64,000 nt of DNA from JADKHK01 sp035439465. GTDB lineage: Bacteria > Pseudomonadota > Gammaproteobacteria > Xanthomonadales > Ahniellaceae. Both the position numbers and the translations under genes were made by a program. The stretch spans positions 1 through 64,000 of the forward strand of contig JBGASK010000002.1 in NCBI GenBank assembly GCA_044229785.1, in the 5' to 3' direction. Positions within the stretch are counted from its first letter, which is position 1, and every line of letters starts with the position of its first letter. Positions 1 through 9,305 of this stretch are shown piece after piece. Under the pieces are notes generated by a model. The model ran no database searches and was not told the origin of the DNA. It worked only from the letters and a program-made list of their open reading frames with translations.

Positions 1-151
1 CCCGCGCCTCGCTGCGCGACCAGCCCTGTTCGTGCGCCAGCTTGGCGGCGAAATCCAGCGGCGCCTGCGCATCCTCGAAGGCATGGTCGCGGATGCGCTG
101 CCAGCGCGCCCGCGTGGCGTCGGTCCAAGGCTCATCACGATCGTCGATCAT
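1..151 (-). CDS. Hypothetical protein, N-terminal part (runs off window)
   Basis: Only the first 50 codons are inside the window. The ATG is the reverse of CAT at 149-151, and the frame stays open to base 1. The visible sequence starts MIDDRDEPWTDATRARW and continues to a stretch reading FAAKLAHEQGWSRSEAR. That resembles the N-terminus of a conserved xanthomonad protein family of unknown function, annotated in some genomes as glycine-rich-domain-containing-protein-like. The recognition is from memory of the family and is tentative. The gene is separated from the upstream M1 peptidase stop by about 40 bases, so the two may share a transcript. Confidence 0.5.
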   Translation of the reverse strand, partial: MIDDRDEPWTDATRARWQRIRDHAFEDAQAPLDFAAKLAHEQGWSRSEAR

Positions 152-193
152 CGTCGCGCTCCGTCCGGGACAGGGGCGCAGACTAGCACTCGC

Positions 194-1939
194 TCAACGC
201 GGCGGCAGGCAGGGATCGTCGGGCACGACCGGGGTGACGCGTCGCGGCGCGTGCGCTTCCTGCGATCGCTGCCACGCGTCGATGTGCGGCAGCGCACGCA
301 ACAGCTTGCCGGCTGGATCGACGATGACGATGTCGGCGCGCGTGGCGGCGACACGGGCACTGCCCGACGCCAGGTCCAGCGTCTGCAGCTTGCCGTTGAC
401 GCGCACGTCCACGGGCATCGGAAAGACCTTGTCGCCGGGTACCTTCCAGCGCAACGTCAGCCCATGTGCGTCGCGCGTCTCCAGCAGCTCCGGCAAGGCC
501 GCCTGGTACAGGTAGACATCGAAGAACCATTGCAGGTCGCGACCGGCGGCGGCGTTCACATCGGCGATGAAGTCGCGGGTCGAGGCCAGACGCGGCCGGA
601 TGTCGCCGGGCTTCGGATCTCGTGTGCCGTAGACGAGGCGACGCGTCGCCTCGAAGAACGCTTCGTCGCCGATCAGTGCGCGCAGGCTGTGCAGCACCAG
701 CGAACCCTTGACGTAGATGTCGCCGCCGGGACCATGCTCCGGGTGGTAGACGATGTGTTCGCACTGCGTGCGCCCGGACACGATCGGGAACTGGTTGCGC
801 ACCGTCTTGCGCTGCTCGAACAGCCGCGCGAGGTAGGCCATGTCGCCCTGCAGCCATTGCGAGTACAGCGGTTGCATGTAGGCGCCGTAACCTTCGTGCA
901 GCCACATGTCGTCCCAGTCGGCATTGGTCACCTGATTGCCAAACCATTCGTGCGCGAACTCGTGCTGGAGCAGCCAGTCGAAGCCGTATTCGTCGAGCCG
1001 GTATTCGTTGCCGTAGGCGTTGATGGTCTGATGTTCCATGCCGAGATGCGGCGATTCGGCCACGCCCATCTTCTCGCTGCCGAACGGATAGGGACCGATC
1101 ACCTGCTCGAAGAAGTCGAGCATGCGCGGGAATTCCGCGAACAGCCGGCGCGCGCCCTCCTCGCGTTCCGGCAAGTGCCAGAAATGCAGCGGGATGCTGT
1201 TGCCGTAGCGGCTGCGGTACTCGCCCTCGAGATGCGCATACGGGGCGATGTTCAAGGCGATGGCATAGGTGTTCGGATGCGCCGTCTTCCAGTGGTAGGT
1301 GCGCCAGCCGTCGCGTTCGGTCATGCCGAGATCGATGCCGTTGCCGGCCGCGACCAGCGGCGCCGGCACCGTGATGAACTGTTCGACCTCGCCCGGTTCG
1401 GCGGCCGGATGGTCGATGCAGGGCCAGAACAGGTCGCAGCCCTCGCCTTGCACCGCCGTCGCGATCCAGGGCGCACCGGATGGCGTCGTCGCCCACACGA
1501 AACCGCCGTCCCAGGGCGCATGCTCGGCCACGCGCGGCGCGCCGGAATAACGAATGCGCAGGTCGAACGGCACATCGGTCGCGCTGGGCTGCGTCAGGTC
1601 GATGCGCAGGCGCCCGTCAGGATTGCGCCATTGCGCCGCCGCCAGCACGGTACCTGCGAGTTCCACCGCATCGATGGCATAACGGCGGTCGAGATCGAGC
1701 ACCAGCGTCGACAACGGCGCGTCGGTGCGCAGGGTCAGGGTCGCATCGCCGGCGATCTCGCGCCGTTTCGGATCGATGCGCAGCTTCAGCACCACGGCAT
1801 CGATGCGGGTCTGCATCTGCTCCGCCGTGCGTGGCGCACCCGAGGCCATCGTCAGCGGCGACGGTTGATCGCGCCTGCCGCTGCCGGCGCAGGACGACAG
1901 CACCAGAGCGATCGCAGTGCACAACAGCATCCGTTTCAT
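194..1939 (-). CDS. M1 family metallopeptidase, lipoprotein
   Basis: A 581-residue zinc aminopeptidase of the M1 (gluzincin) family, which removes N-terminal residues from peptides. The N-terminus has a lipoprotein signal with lipobox LSSC (Cys17), so it is probably anchored in the envelope. The M1 exopeptidase motif appears as GMEHQ (300-304). The zinc site HEFAH spans 326-330, with the third ligand Glu near 349 in the stretch WLHEGYGAY. The protein is shorter than the 850-900 residues of PepN-type enzymes. It has the N-terminal beta domain and catalytic domain but only a short C-terminal region, like the single-module M1 proteins of xanthomonads. The next gene upstream on this strand is the HAD hydrolase, 56 bases away. 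Confidence 0.9.
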   Translation of the reverse strand: MKRMLLCTAIALVLSSCAGSGRRDQPSPLTMASGAPRTAEQMQTRIDAVVLKLRIDPKRREIAGDATLTLRTDAPLSTLVLDLDRRYAIDAVELAGTVLAAAQWRNPDGRLRIDLTQPSATDVPFDLRIRYSGAPRVAEHAPWDGGFVWATTPSGAPWIATAVQGEGCDLFWPCIDHPAAEPGEVEQFITVPAPLVAAGNGIDLGMTERDGWRTYHWKTAHPNTYAIALNIAPYAHLEGEYRSRYGNSIPLHFWHLPEREEGARRLFAEFPRMLDFFEQVIGPYPFGSEKMGVAESPHLGMEHQTINAYGNEYRLDEYGFDWLLQHEFAHEWFGNQVTNADWDDMWLHEGYGAYMQPLYSQWLQGDMAYLARLFEQRKTVRNQFPIVSGRTQCEHIVYHPEHGPGGDIYVKGSLVLHSLRALIGDEAFFEATRRLVYGTRDPKPGDIRPRLASTRDFIADVNAAAGRDLQWFFDVYLYQAALPELLETRDAHGLTLRWKVPGDKVFPMPVDVRVNGKLQTLDLASGSARVAATRADIVIVDPAGKLLRALPHIDAWQRSQEAHAPRRVTPVVPDDPCLPPR

Positions 1940-1995
1940 GGTGCGCTCCGGCGAAGGGAAGCACGAGCGTCGACGCTGCCGCCGGCCGCGTCAAG

Positions 1996-2703
1996 TCACG
2001 CTGCAGCGAGCGCGCGCACCGCCGCCGGAATCTCCGCGGCCCGGCTCACCTGGCGCAGGCGCGGCGACGCCGCATCGAAGCCGTGTCCCTGCTCCATCGC
2101 CCACAACAGGTGGTAGGGCACATAGACCGCACTCGCGCCAAGCTGCAGCACCGGCGCGATGTCCGAGCCCGGCGAATTGCCGATCATCAGGAACTGCTGC
2201 GGGCGGATGCCGACTTCATCGAGCACGCGCCGATAAGTCGGCACGTCCTTCTCGCTGACGATCTCGATGCGATGGAACCAGTCGCCCAGACCCGACTTCG
2301 CGATCTTGGCTTCCTGATGGAACAGGTCGCCCTTGGTGATCAGCAGCAGGGTGAAATCCTTCGCGACCTCGGCCACCGCATCGACGATGCCCGGCAGCAG
2401 TTCGACCGGGTGTTCGAGCACGGCCACGCCGAGATCGACGATGCGCTGGATGTCGGTCGCGCCGATGCGCGCTTCGGTCATCGCGATCGCCGCCTCGACC
2501 ATCGACAGCGTCATGCCTTTGGCGCCGTAGCCGAAACGCTTGATGTTGCGGCGCTCGACTTCAAGCAAACGCGCATGCACGTTCGCATCGGCCACGTCGA
2601 TGTAGGCGCCGAGCAACTGCTCGTACGCCGCCTGCGCATCGCGGTAATGCCCTTCGCTGTGCCACAGCGTGTCATCGGCGTCGAAGGCGACGTGGGTGAT
2701 CAT
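1996..2703 (-). CDS. HAD family hydrolase
   Basis: A 235-residue haloacid-dehalogenase-type phosphatase. Motif I is FDADDTLW near residues 7-14, with the nucleophile and acid/base aspartates in DxD spacing. Motif II is the Thr of LLLITKGD, and motif III/IV lies around MIGNSPGSDI. It resembles YjjG-like HAD enzymes that dephosphorylate small phosphorylated metabolites; the substrate cannot be read from the sequence. Its ATG overlaps the TGA of the upstream E1 dehydrogenase gene (ATGA at 2700-2703), so it is probably translated by coupling from that message. Confidence 0.85.
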   Translation of the reverse strand: MITHVAFDADDTLWHSEGHYRDAQAAYEQLLGAYIDVADANVHARLLEVERRNIKRFGYGAKGMTLSMVEAAIAMTEARIGATDIQRIVDLGVAVLEHPVELLPGIVDAVAEVAKDFTLLLITKGDLFHQEAKIAKSGLGDWFHRIEIVSEKDVPTYRRVLDEVGIRPQQFLMIGNSPGSDIAPVLQLGASAVYVPYHLLWAMEQGHGFDAASPRLRQVSRAAEIPAAVRALAAA

Positions 2704-5000
2704 GCCTGCACCAGCTTGAGCGCCGCTTCCAGCACTGTCGCATCGGTCGGCAGGATCAGGTTGGCGGCACCGGCCAGCGGCGTGTAGGTGTCGTCGCCGA
2801 CCACACGCACCAGCGGCTTGGCGCCATGGCCGCCTTCGACGATGGCGGTGATGACGCCTTCGCCGATGCCGGCGCTGCGACGGCCTTCGTCGAGCACCAG
2901 GATGCGCTCGCAGTCGCCGGCGTGTCGGGCGATCGCCTTCGCATTCAGCGGCTGCAGCCAGCGCAGGTCGATGACGCGGGTCTTCTTGCCGGTCTGCGTC
3001 TCGACCGCCTTGGCGGTGCGCAACGCGAACGGCACGCCGTTGCCGAAGGTGACGATGAGCAGGTCGGTCGCGTCGCCGTGGTAAACGCGTTCGGCGCCGA
3101 ATTCGAGCGCCTGATCGGGCGCCGGATACGGCGTCGACCACAAGGCGTCGCCGGGTTCGTACAAGTCCTTGGTCATGTACAGCGCAATCGGTTCGAGGAA
3201 GGCGCAGACGCGACCGTCGACCCTGGCCATCGCCGCCAGCGTGCGCAGCATCATCGCGGCGTCGTCGCCGCGGCTGGGGCAGCCGACGATCAGGCCCGGA
3301 ATGTCGCGCAGCGCGGTCACCGAGTTGTCGTTGTGGAAGTGGCCGCCGAAGCCGCGCTGGTAGCCGAGGCCGGCGACGCGCATGACCATCGGGTTGCGGT
3401 ACTGGTCGTTCGAGAAGAACTGCAGCGAACAGGCTTCGCCGCGGATCTGGTCGCAGGCGTTGTGGAAATACGCGAGATACTGGATTTCCGGAAACGGCAG
3501 CATGCCCATGTTCGCGAAACCCTGGGCGAGACCGAGGATGGTCGTTTCGTCGAGCAAGGTATTGAACACGCGGCTCGACTTGAACGCCTTGTGCAGACCC
3601 TTGGTCACCGTGTAGACGCCGCCCTTCGCGGCCACGTCCTCGCCGAACAGCAGCGACTCAGGGTATTTCGCGAACAGATCGTGCAACGCCTGATTGATCT
3701 GGATGGCCAGATGCCGGGGCGGCTGATTCTCGGGCAACTGCTTCTCCGAGCCGAACACCTTGAGGCGCGTCTCCGCGTCGGCGGCGCGGGTCGCTTCGGC
3801 ACGCACCTGCTCCGGCGAATGCGGCGCCAGCGGGCGCATCACCTCTTCCTTGGTCAGCAGCTTCGGGGTCTTGTCGGCGTGTTCCGCGGCGGCCATGCAC
3901 TTGCCGCGGATGGATTCGTACAAGCCGAGCAATTCGTCCTTGCTCATCAGGCCCGAGGCCAGCGCGATCTCGGCGGAACGCAGCAGCGGATCGGTGGCTT
4001 CGACACGCAGCAATTCCTCGATCGGACGGTATTCGATCTCGAAGTCGGTGCCGGCGTGGCCCATGATGCGCGTGGTGCGCAGGTGCAGGAAGGTCGGGCG
4101 ACGCGTGCTGCGGCAATGCAGGACCGCAGCCGCGACCTGTTCGTAGCCTTCGGCCAGATCAAGCCCGTTGGCGTAGAAGTAGTCGAGCCCTTCGCGGTTG
4201 CGGAACGCGGCGCCGACCCAGCCGCCGGGCGTCTTGGTCGAGATGCCGATGCCGTTGTCCTCGCAGACGAACAGCACCGGCGCAGGCAGATTCTGATAGG
4301 CGCTCCACTGCGCGGTGTTGAACGCGCACTGCGCCGTCGCATGGTTGCTCGAAGCGTCGCCGAACGAACAGATCGCGATCGAATCCGCGGGAATCGGCAG
4401 GGTGTGGCCGATGCGTTTCGCGGTCTCGATGGCCACGGCGGTGCCGAGCGCCTTCGGCAGGTGCGAAGCGATCGTCGAGGTCTGCGGCAGCACCCACAAC
4501 GGTTTCGAACCCCAGACCTTGTGACGGCCGCCCGAGGCCGGGTCTTCCTTGCTGGCCGCGAAGCTCAGCGCCGAATCCATGATCGGGTCCATGCCCGGCA
4601 GCTTGCGGAAACGCTCGGCCATGAAGCCGCCGCTGCGATAATGCAGGAAGGCCGGATCGGTGTGGCGGGTCAGGCGCGCGACCATCGCATTGCCCTCGTG
4701 CCCGGAGGAACCGATGGTGTAGTAGACCTTGTTCTGCACGCGCAGCACGCGCGCCATCAGATCGAGATGGCGCGAGATCAGCTGCGATTCGAACAGCTTG
4801 AGGAAATCCTCGGCCGTGCACAGGCTGCCCGGCAGCACCGCATCGCCGGCCCGCGGTTTCGCCGCGACCGGTCCGGCGTAATTGCGCACGAACTCCTGGA
4901 AGTTCTCGTCGCAGACCTTGGCGCGGTTGACGTCCTTGAGGCGGGCGGGAATCGGGTTCGGAATGATCGGATTCAGGCTGGAAGACGGGATCGCGGACAT
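2700..5000 (-). CDS. Fused alpha/beta E1 component, thiamine-dependent 2-oxoacid dehydrogenase
   Basis: A 766-residue protein in which the alpha and beta E1 subunits are joined. Residues about 60-380 form the alpha (TPP-binding) half, with GDASSNH (214-220) and the partner Asn in CEDNG (246-250) as the thiamine diphosphate/Mg motif. Residues about 415-766 form the transketolase-like beta half, including FGEDVAAKGGVY and the C-terminal transketolase domain with VLDEGRRSAGIGE. The relatives are branched-chain or acetoin-type E1 enzymes, which decarboxylate a 2-oxoacid and pass the acyl group to lipoyl-E2. No E2 or E3 gene lies nearby, so the partner complex is encoded elsewhere. The gene overlaps the downstream HAD gene by 4 bases. 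The substrate is uncertain. Confidence 0.85.
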   Translation of the reverse strand: MSAIPSSSLNPIIPNPIPARLKDVNRAKVCDENFQEFVRNYAGPVAAKPRAGDAVLPGSLCTAEDFLKLFESQLISRHLDLMARVLRVQNKVYYTIGSSGHEGNAMVARLTRHTDPAFLHYRSGGFMAERFRKLPGMDPIMDSALSFAASKEDPASGGRHKVWGSKPLWVLPQTSTIASHLPKALGTAVAIETAKRIGHTLPIPADSIAICSFGDASSNHATAQCAFNTAQWSAYQNLPAPVLFVCEDNGIGISTKTPGGWVGAAFRNREGLDYFYANGLDLAEGYEQVAAAVLHCRSTRRPTFLHLRTTRIMGHAGTDFEIEYRPIEELLRVEATDPLLRSAEIALASGLMSKDELLGLYESIRGKCMAAAEHADKTPKLLTKEEVMRPLAPHSPEQVRAEATRAADAETRLKVFGSEKQLPENQPPRHLAIQINQALHDLFAKYPESLLFGEDVAAKGGVYTVTKGLHKAFKSSRVFNTLLDETTILGLAQGFANMGMLPFPEIQYLAYFHNACDQIRGEACSLQFFSNDQYRNPMVMRVAGLGYQRGFGGHFHNDNSVTALRDIPGLIVGCPSRGDDAAMMLRTLAAMARVDGRVCAFLEPIALYMTKDLYEPGDALWSTPYPAPDQALEFGAERVYHGDATDLLIVTFGNGVPFALRTAKAVETQTGKKTRVIDLRWLQPLNAKAIARHAGDCERILVLDEGRRSAGIGEGVITAIVEGGHGAKPLVRVVGDDTYTPLAGAANLILPTDATVLEAALKLVQA

Positions 5001-5063
5001 GGTCGGCCACTTCGGAAAAGAGGCGCATTCTACGGGGTCGCGCGATCCGAGTCCGGGGCGGAA

Positions 5064-5588
5064 TCAGGGCCGGGGCGGCGCCGGGAAGGCCACGACCGGG
5101 CCCCCGACCGCGCCGCCCGGCGGCACATAGGCCGGGGCGGGTTCACCCGTCGGCCCAAGCTCGCGCACGAAACGGTACAGCGAACGCAGGTCGTCCTCGT
5201 CCATGTCGCGCAGCGCGAACCACGGCATGGGCGGGCGGAACTGGCTGTTCTTGGCGATGTCCAGCCATTCGTCCTCGGTCCATCCGGCAAAACTCAGTCG
5301 CAGGTTGGCCGGATAGGTCGTGCCCCAGGGGCCCTGCCAGCCGAGCGCGTCGCCGATCAGCCAGCCGGCTTCCGGCACATCGCCGCCGCGCATCGCGTAG
5401 GCCGGCGTGTGGCAGTCATTGCAGCCGGCGATCTTCGCAAGGTAGCGCCCGCGCGCCACGCTCGGGCCGGCGGGTGCGGCATCGTGCAGGGTCGGCGCAT
5501 CGTTCGCCTGCGCATCGGCCGCGACCCGCGCCAGTCCGAAAGCCGCGATTGCCGCGCCGGCCAGCGCCAGCATCATCTTCGTGTTCAT
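5064..5588 (-). CDS. Mono-haem c-type cytochrome
   Basis: A 174-residue exported protein. The start at MNTKMMLAL was preferred because it gives a clean Sec signal peptide ending near VAADA. A longer in-frame start 25 codons upstream would add a polar, Arg-rich stretch. One haem-attachment site, CNDCH, lies near residue 57, and a likely axial methionine sits in FRPPMPWFAL. Periplasmic cytochromes of this type pass electrons between membrane oxidoreductases and terminal acceptors. The C-terminal 25 residues are rich in Pro, Gly and Ala. It is divergent from the kinase gene that begins at 5723, and no oxidoreductase partner is adjacent. Confidence 0.8.
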   Translation of the reverse strand: MNTKMMLALAGAAIAAFGLARVAADAQANDAPTLHDAAPAGPSVARGRYLAKIAGCNDCHTPAYAMRGGDVPEAGWLIGDALGWQGPWGTTYPANLRLSFAGWTEDEWLDIAKNSQFRPPMPWFALRDMDEDDLRSLYRFVRELGPTGEPAPAYVPPGGAVGGPVVAFPAPPRP

Positions 5589-5722
5589 GGGTGCTCCGTC
5601 GTGGGGTATTCTCCGACGAAGACGAGATCGCGCGTTCGCGCGTGTCATCGACCATGAATGCACGACAAATCGACGCCCTGCCCGGCTTGGCGCACAATCG
5701 CCGCGTTGTCGCCGAGGTGATC

Positions 5723-8104
5723 ATGGCTTCGAACCAGGACGATCGCACCACGCCGGGATTCCGCTCGCTGCGCGACGCCGACGCCGAAGGCGGCCCGGAA
5801 GCGGCGGCGAGCGGCACGCGCATCGCCGACTACATCGTGCGGCGCGTGCTCGGCGAAGGCGGCATGGGCATCGTGTACCTGGCCGACCAGGTCGGAGAAG
5901 TGGAACGGCCGGTCGCACTGAAGCTGATCCGCGCGCAGTTGCACGACACCCTGGCCGCGGCGCAGTTCGAGATCGAGCGCCGCGCACTGGCGCGCATGGA
6001 CCATCCGGCCATCGCCCGGGTCTACGCCTGCGGCACCACCGCCGACGGGTTCCCCTATCTCGCGATGCAGTGGATCGATGGCCCGGCGCTGAACGTCTGG
6101 GTGCGCAAGAAGCGGCCGACGCCGCGCCAGCGCATCGCGCTGATGGCCGAGGTCGCGCGCGGCGTGGCGCATGCGCATTCGCGCGGCATCCTGCATCGCG
6201 ACCTGAAGCCGGCAAACATCCTCGTCGCCGAGGTCGACGGTCGCGACGAACCCAAGCTGATCGATTTCGGCATCGCCATCGGCATCGCCGGCAGCCAGCA
6301 GGAACACCACCCGGCCGAACGCGTCGGCACCGCGGGCTACATGAGCCCGGAACAGGCCGGCGAACGCGACGACAGCGCCGACGCGCGCAGCGACATCTAT
6401 TCGCTCGGCATGATCCTGCTGGAAGTGTTGCTGCCGGCCGAACGCGGCGGACCGGACGCCACGGCGCCGGCACTCATGCAATTGCGCGCGGCCCTGCACA
6501 CGCAGCAATCGCTCGGCGACGCGCTGCATTCGCCGCAGGCCGCGCGCCAGACCAGTGCCGAGGCCTTGTCGACGCTGCGTCCGGACCTGCTGGCCATCCT
6601 GCGGCGCGCCACCGCGCCCGATCCGGCCGATCGCTACGCCAGCGCATCCCTGTTCGCCGAAGACCTGGAACGCTGGCTTGCGGACGAACCGGTGCGCGCG
6701 ATGCCGGCCACGCCGTGGTATCTCGGCACGCGCTACCTGCGCCGGCACCGGTTCGCGACCGCGGCCACGGGCCTGGTCGTTCTGGCGCTGTCGGTCGGCC
6801 TGGTCGCGAGCCTGCGCGCGCAGCGCGTCGCCGAACACGAACGCGAACGCGCCGAAGCCGCCACCGCTGCCGCCGAACACGCCCGCGCCCGCAGCGACGC
6901 CATCGCGCGGCTGTGGGAAGACGTGCTCACCGGCATCGATCCCGAACGCGCACGCGGCCTCGACACCACCTTGCTCAAGCTCGTGCTCGAAGAAGCGCAT
7001 GCACGCGCCGAGCGCGAATCCGGCGGCGACGCGCAATTGTTCGCCGAGATCGAGACCATCATCGGCGAGGCCTATTACGTGCTCGACGACGGCAACAGCG
7101 CGCGCGACACGCTGAGCCGCGCCCGTGTCCGCCTCGACGGCGACGATACGGATGCCGCCGAACGCTTGCGGCTCGACATCGACCGCAAGATCGCCTTCGT
7201 CGATGTCGAAAGCGATCGCCGCGACGAGGCCGTCGCGCAGATGCGTTCGGTGCTCGACCGCGCCGCCCGGCGTTTCGGTGCCGGCAGCATCGAAGCGCGA
7301 CGGGTGCGCAATTCGCTGGCCTGGTTCGACTATCAGCGCGGCGAATTCGACGCGGCCCGGAAGGTACTGGAACAGGCCGTCTCCGAATTCGCGCAGGACG
7401 AGACCGGCGAGAACACCGAACAGGCCGAAACCCTGTTGCGCCTCGCTGCGGTCGAAATCGACGCCGGGCAATTCGGCGATGGCGAAACCCATGCCCGCCA
7501 GGCGATGCAGCGCTATGCCCGTCTGCGCGGCGACAGCCATCCCTCGGTGCTGGCCGCGCGCAACTCGCTGGCCGTGGCGATGCTGCGCCAGCACCGCTTC
7601 GAGGAAGCCGCTCGCGAGCTCGGCGAGGTGCTGCCGAAGGTCGAGGCGATCTACGGCCGCGATCACTTCCAGACCTTGCAAGTGGTCAACAATCTCGCCG
7701 GTGCATTGCGACAGAGCGGCCAGCTCGACGCCTCCGGCCCGCTATACCGGCGCGGCTTCGAAACCCTGCGGGCCAGCAAGGGCGCCGACGCCCCAATCGT
7801 GCTGATGCTGGCGAACAACTACGCGCTCTACCTGCTTGAAGCCGGCCGGATCGATGAGGCCGATGCCCTGCATCGCGACACCATGCGGCGCGCGCTCAAC
7901 GTGTTCGCCGACCATCCGTTCGTGCGTTCCGAGCTGCATTTCACCCGCGGCAAGATCCTGGCCGCGCAACACGAAGAGGTCGCGGCCCGGGAGGAAATGC
8001 AGGAAGCGCTGAAGTTGCGCAGCGAAGTCATCGGCGCGGACAAGCCCGAGACTCGGGAAATCGTCGCGGCGCTGGCGGCGCTGGACCTGCCCGCCGGGCG
8101 CTGA
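5723..8104 (+). CDS. Membrane-anchored Ser/Thr protein kinase with C-terminal TPR domain
   Basis: A 793-residue Hanks-type kinase. It has a Gly loop GEGGMG (44-49), catalytic Lys67 in VALKLI, HRDLKPAN with Asp160, DFG (181-183), and an activation-loop sequence GTAGYMSPEQA. A single membrane span lies at about 344-364, followed by a short Glu/Arg/Ala coiled stretch and then TPR-like repeats to the end. Kinase and TPR parts therefore lie on opposite sides of the inner membrane. The start at 5723 was chosen because GAGGTG sits 4 bases upstream; an ATG at 5654 would add 23 residues unrelated to kinases. The next gene begins 5 bases after the stop. The ligand and targets are unknown. Confidence 0.88.
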   Translation: MASNQDDRTTPGFRSLRDADAEGGPEAAASGTRIADYIVRRVLGEGGMGIVYLADQVGEVERPVALKLIRAQLHDTLAAAQFEIERRALARMDHPAIARVYACGTTADGFPYLAMQWIDGPALNVWVRKKRPTPRQRIALMAEVARGVAHAHSRGILHRDLKPANILVAEVDGRDEPKLIDFGIAIGIAGSQQEHHPAERVGTAGYMSPEQAGERDDSADARSDIYSLGMILLEVLLPAERGGPDATAPALMQLRAALHTQQSLGDALHSPQAARQTSAEALSTLRPDLLAILRRATAPDPADRYASASLFAEDLERWLADEPVRAMPATPWYLGTRYLRRHRFATAATGLVVLALSVGLVASLRAQRVAEHERERAEAATAAAEHARARSDAIARLWEDVLTGIDPERARGLDTTLLKLVLEEAHARAERESGGDAQLFAEIETIIGEAYYVLDDGNSARDTLSRARVRLDGDDTDAAERLRLDIDRKIAFVDVESDRRDEAVAQMRSVLDRAARRFGAGSIEARRVRNSLAWFDYQRGEFDAARKVLEQAVSEFAQDETGENTEQAETLLRLAAVEIDAGQFGDGETHARQAMQRYARLRGDSHPSVLAARNSLAVAMLRQHRFEEAARELGEVLPKVEAIYGRDHFQTLQVVNNLAGALRQSGQLDASGPLYRRGFETLRASKGADAPIVLMLANNYALYLLEAGRIDEADALHRDTMRRALNVFADHPFVRSELHFTRGKILAAQHEEVAAREEMQEALKLRSEVIGADKPETREIVAALAALDLPAGR

Positions 8105-8109
8105 TCGCC

Positions 8110-9249
8110 ATGCCCTACCCGCATCACGCCACGCGTCCGCTGTATCCGGAAATTCCGGACACGATCTGCGACTGCGCGTTGCTTCCGAACGACTATCCGA
8201 CGCTGCCGGAGCAACTCGTCCATACACGGCAGGTGCACGAGCAGACGCTGGAACTGCCGCTCGACGAAGGCCGCGCACATGCGACGTACCGCATCGAGAT
8301 CCATCATTGCCCGAACTGCGGCCAGTGGTGGTGGGCGGAGCGCAGCCGCCGCACCGACATCACTTACGCGCGCGACAGCGATCCGCCCGTCGCCATCGGA
8401 TCGGTGGACGTCGAACTCGGCAGTGCCGTGCGCTGTGCCGATCGCGCCGAAGCCGACGGACTCACGCGATGGTGGGCCGAGTATCAGAATGCGATCACCC
8501 GTCGCGATCGACTGGCGCGGCACGGCGACGGCCGCGACGTGCAGCGCTGCATCGATCTCGGCAACACCAGTGCGGCCACACGGCAGTTGTCGGAATCGAC
8601 CGCACGCACACACAAGTTGTCGCGCGATGCCCGCGCACGCCACGAACGCGAACTGCGCCAGTGCATCGACACGCTGGAACACGCCCCAGAAGACGCTGTC
8701 GCATGGCAGGCATTGCAACGCCTGCAAGCACGCTGCGCCTTGGCGCGCTCGTGGGACGCCGCCGTCGAGCCGCAGGACTGGACGCGCGAAGAATGGTGGA
8801 CGCCGGCACTGTCCGGATCGTGGCGACTCGAATTCGAGATCCACGCCGCACGCCATGCCGCCCGCGGCAAGCCGCTCGGTTCGCCCGAACATGAAGCACT
8901 GCGCCGCATCGAAGACGCCATCGCGACGCGCTGGGAAGCCCACTGCGAACGCGTCGCCTGGCCCTCGCCCGCGGTCGCCTTCCATGCCCTGCTCGAACAC
9001 GCGATGTCGCTGGAACCCATGGTCGTGCGCGGCGACATGGCTGCATGGCGTTACCCCGACGCGATCGGCCGCCGCCTGCGCACGCTGCTGCAGTCCGGCG
9101 CCGTCGAAGTCACGCGCCACATGACCGCGCCCGCCTGGCTCGCCGCGCGCACCGGCCTGCCCGACGGCCACGAGCGCCAGCAGCAACGCAATGCGGCGAA
9201 CTACTGGCTGGGCATACGCCGCGCCCGTCGCGCCGGCGCCCAGCGCTGA
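8110..9249 (+). CDS. Hypothetical protein with CPNCG ribbon-like motif, cotranscribed with kinase
   Basis: A 379-residue protein I do not recognise. Codon third positions are strongly G/C as expected for a real gene here, and the start lies only 5 bases past the kinase stop. The N-terminal 90 residues contain a CDC pair and a later CPNCGQWWWAE, which could make one zinc ribbon. The rest is predicted mostly helical, rich in Arg, Ala, Trp and His, with no signal peptide or membrane span. It is therefore likely cytoplasmic. The close spacing suggests a functional partner or substrate of the kinase, but that is inference only. Confidence 0.7.
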   Translation: MPYPHHATRPLYPEIPDTICDCALLPNDYPTLPEQLVHTRQVHEQTLELPLDEGRAHATYRIEIHHCPNCGQWWWAERSRRTDITYARDSDPPVAIGSVDVELGSAVRCADRAEADGLTRWWAEYQNAITRRDRLARHGDGRDVQRCIDLGNTSAATRQLSESTARTHKLSRDARARHERELRQCIDTLEHAPEDAVAWQALQRLQARCALARSWDAAVEPQDWTREEWWTPALSGSWRLEFEIHAARHAARGKPLGSPEHEALRRIEDAIATRWEAHCERVAWPSPAVAFHALLEHAMSLEPMVVRGDMAAWRYPDAIGRRLRTLLQSGAVEVTRHMTAPAWLAARTGLPDGHERQQQRNAANYWLGIRRARRAGAQR

Positions 9250-9305
9250 CGCAAGCTGCTCTAATGCGCGCGCCGCGGCGGTCGCGGTGATGTGGCGAGT
9301 ATCCG

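Noticed and set aside
32..2116. 694-codon plus-strand open frame opposite the M1 peptidase
   Set aside because: It lies antisense to a clear M1 gene, and its Arg/Ala/Val-rich translation matches no family. High GC keeps antisense frames open.
2826..5657. 943-codon plus-strand open frame
   Set aside because: Antisense to the fused E1 and cytochrome genes, with low-complexity composition.
5654..5722. Earlier ATG start for the first kinase
   Set aside because: The added 23 residues match no kinase N-terminus, and the ATG at 5723 has a good GAGGTG site.
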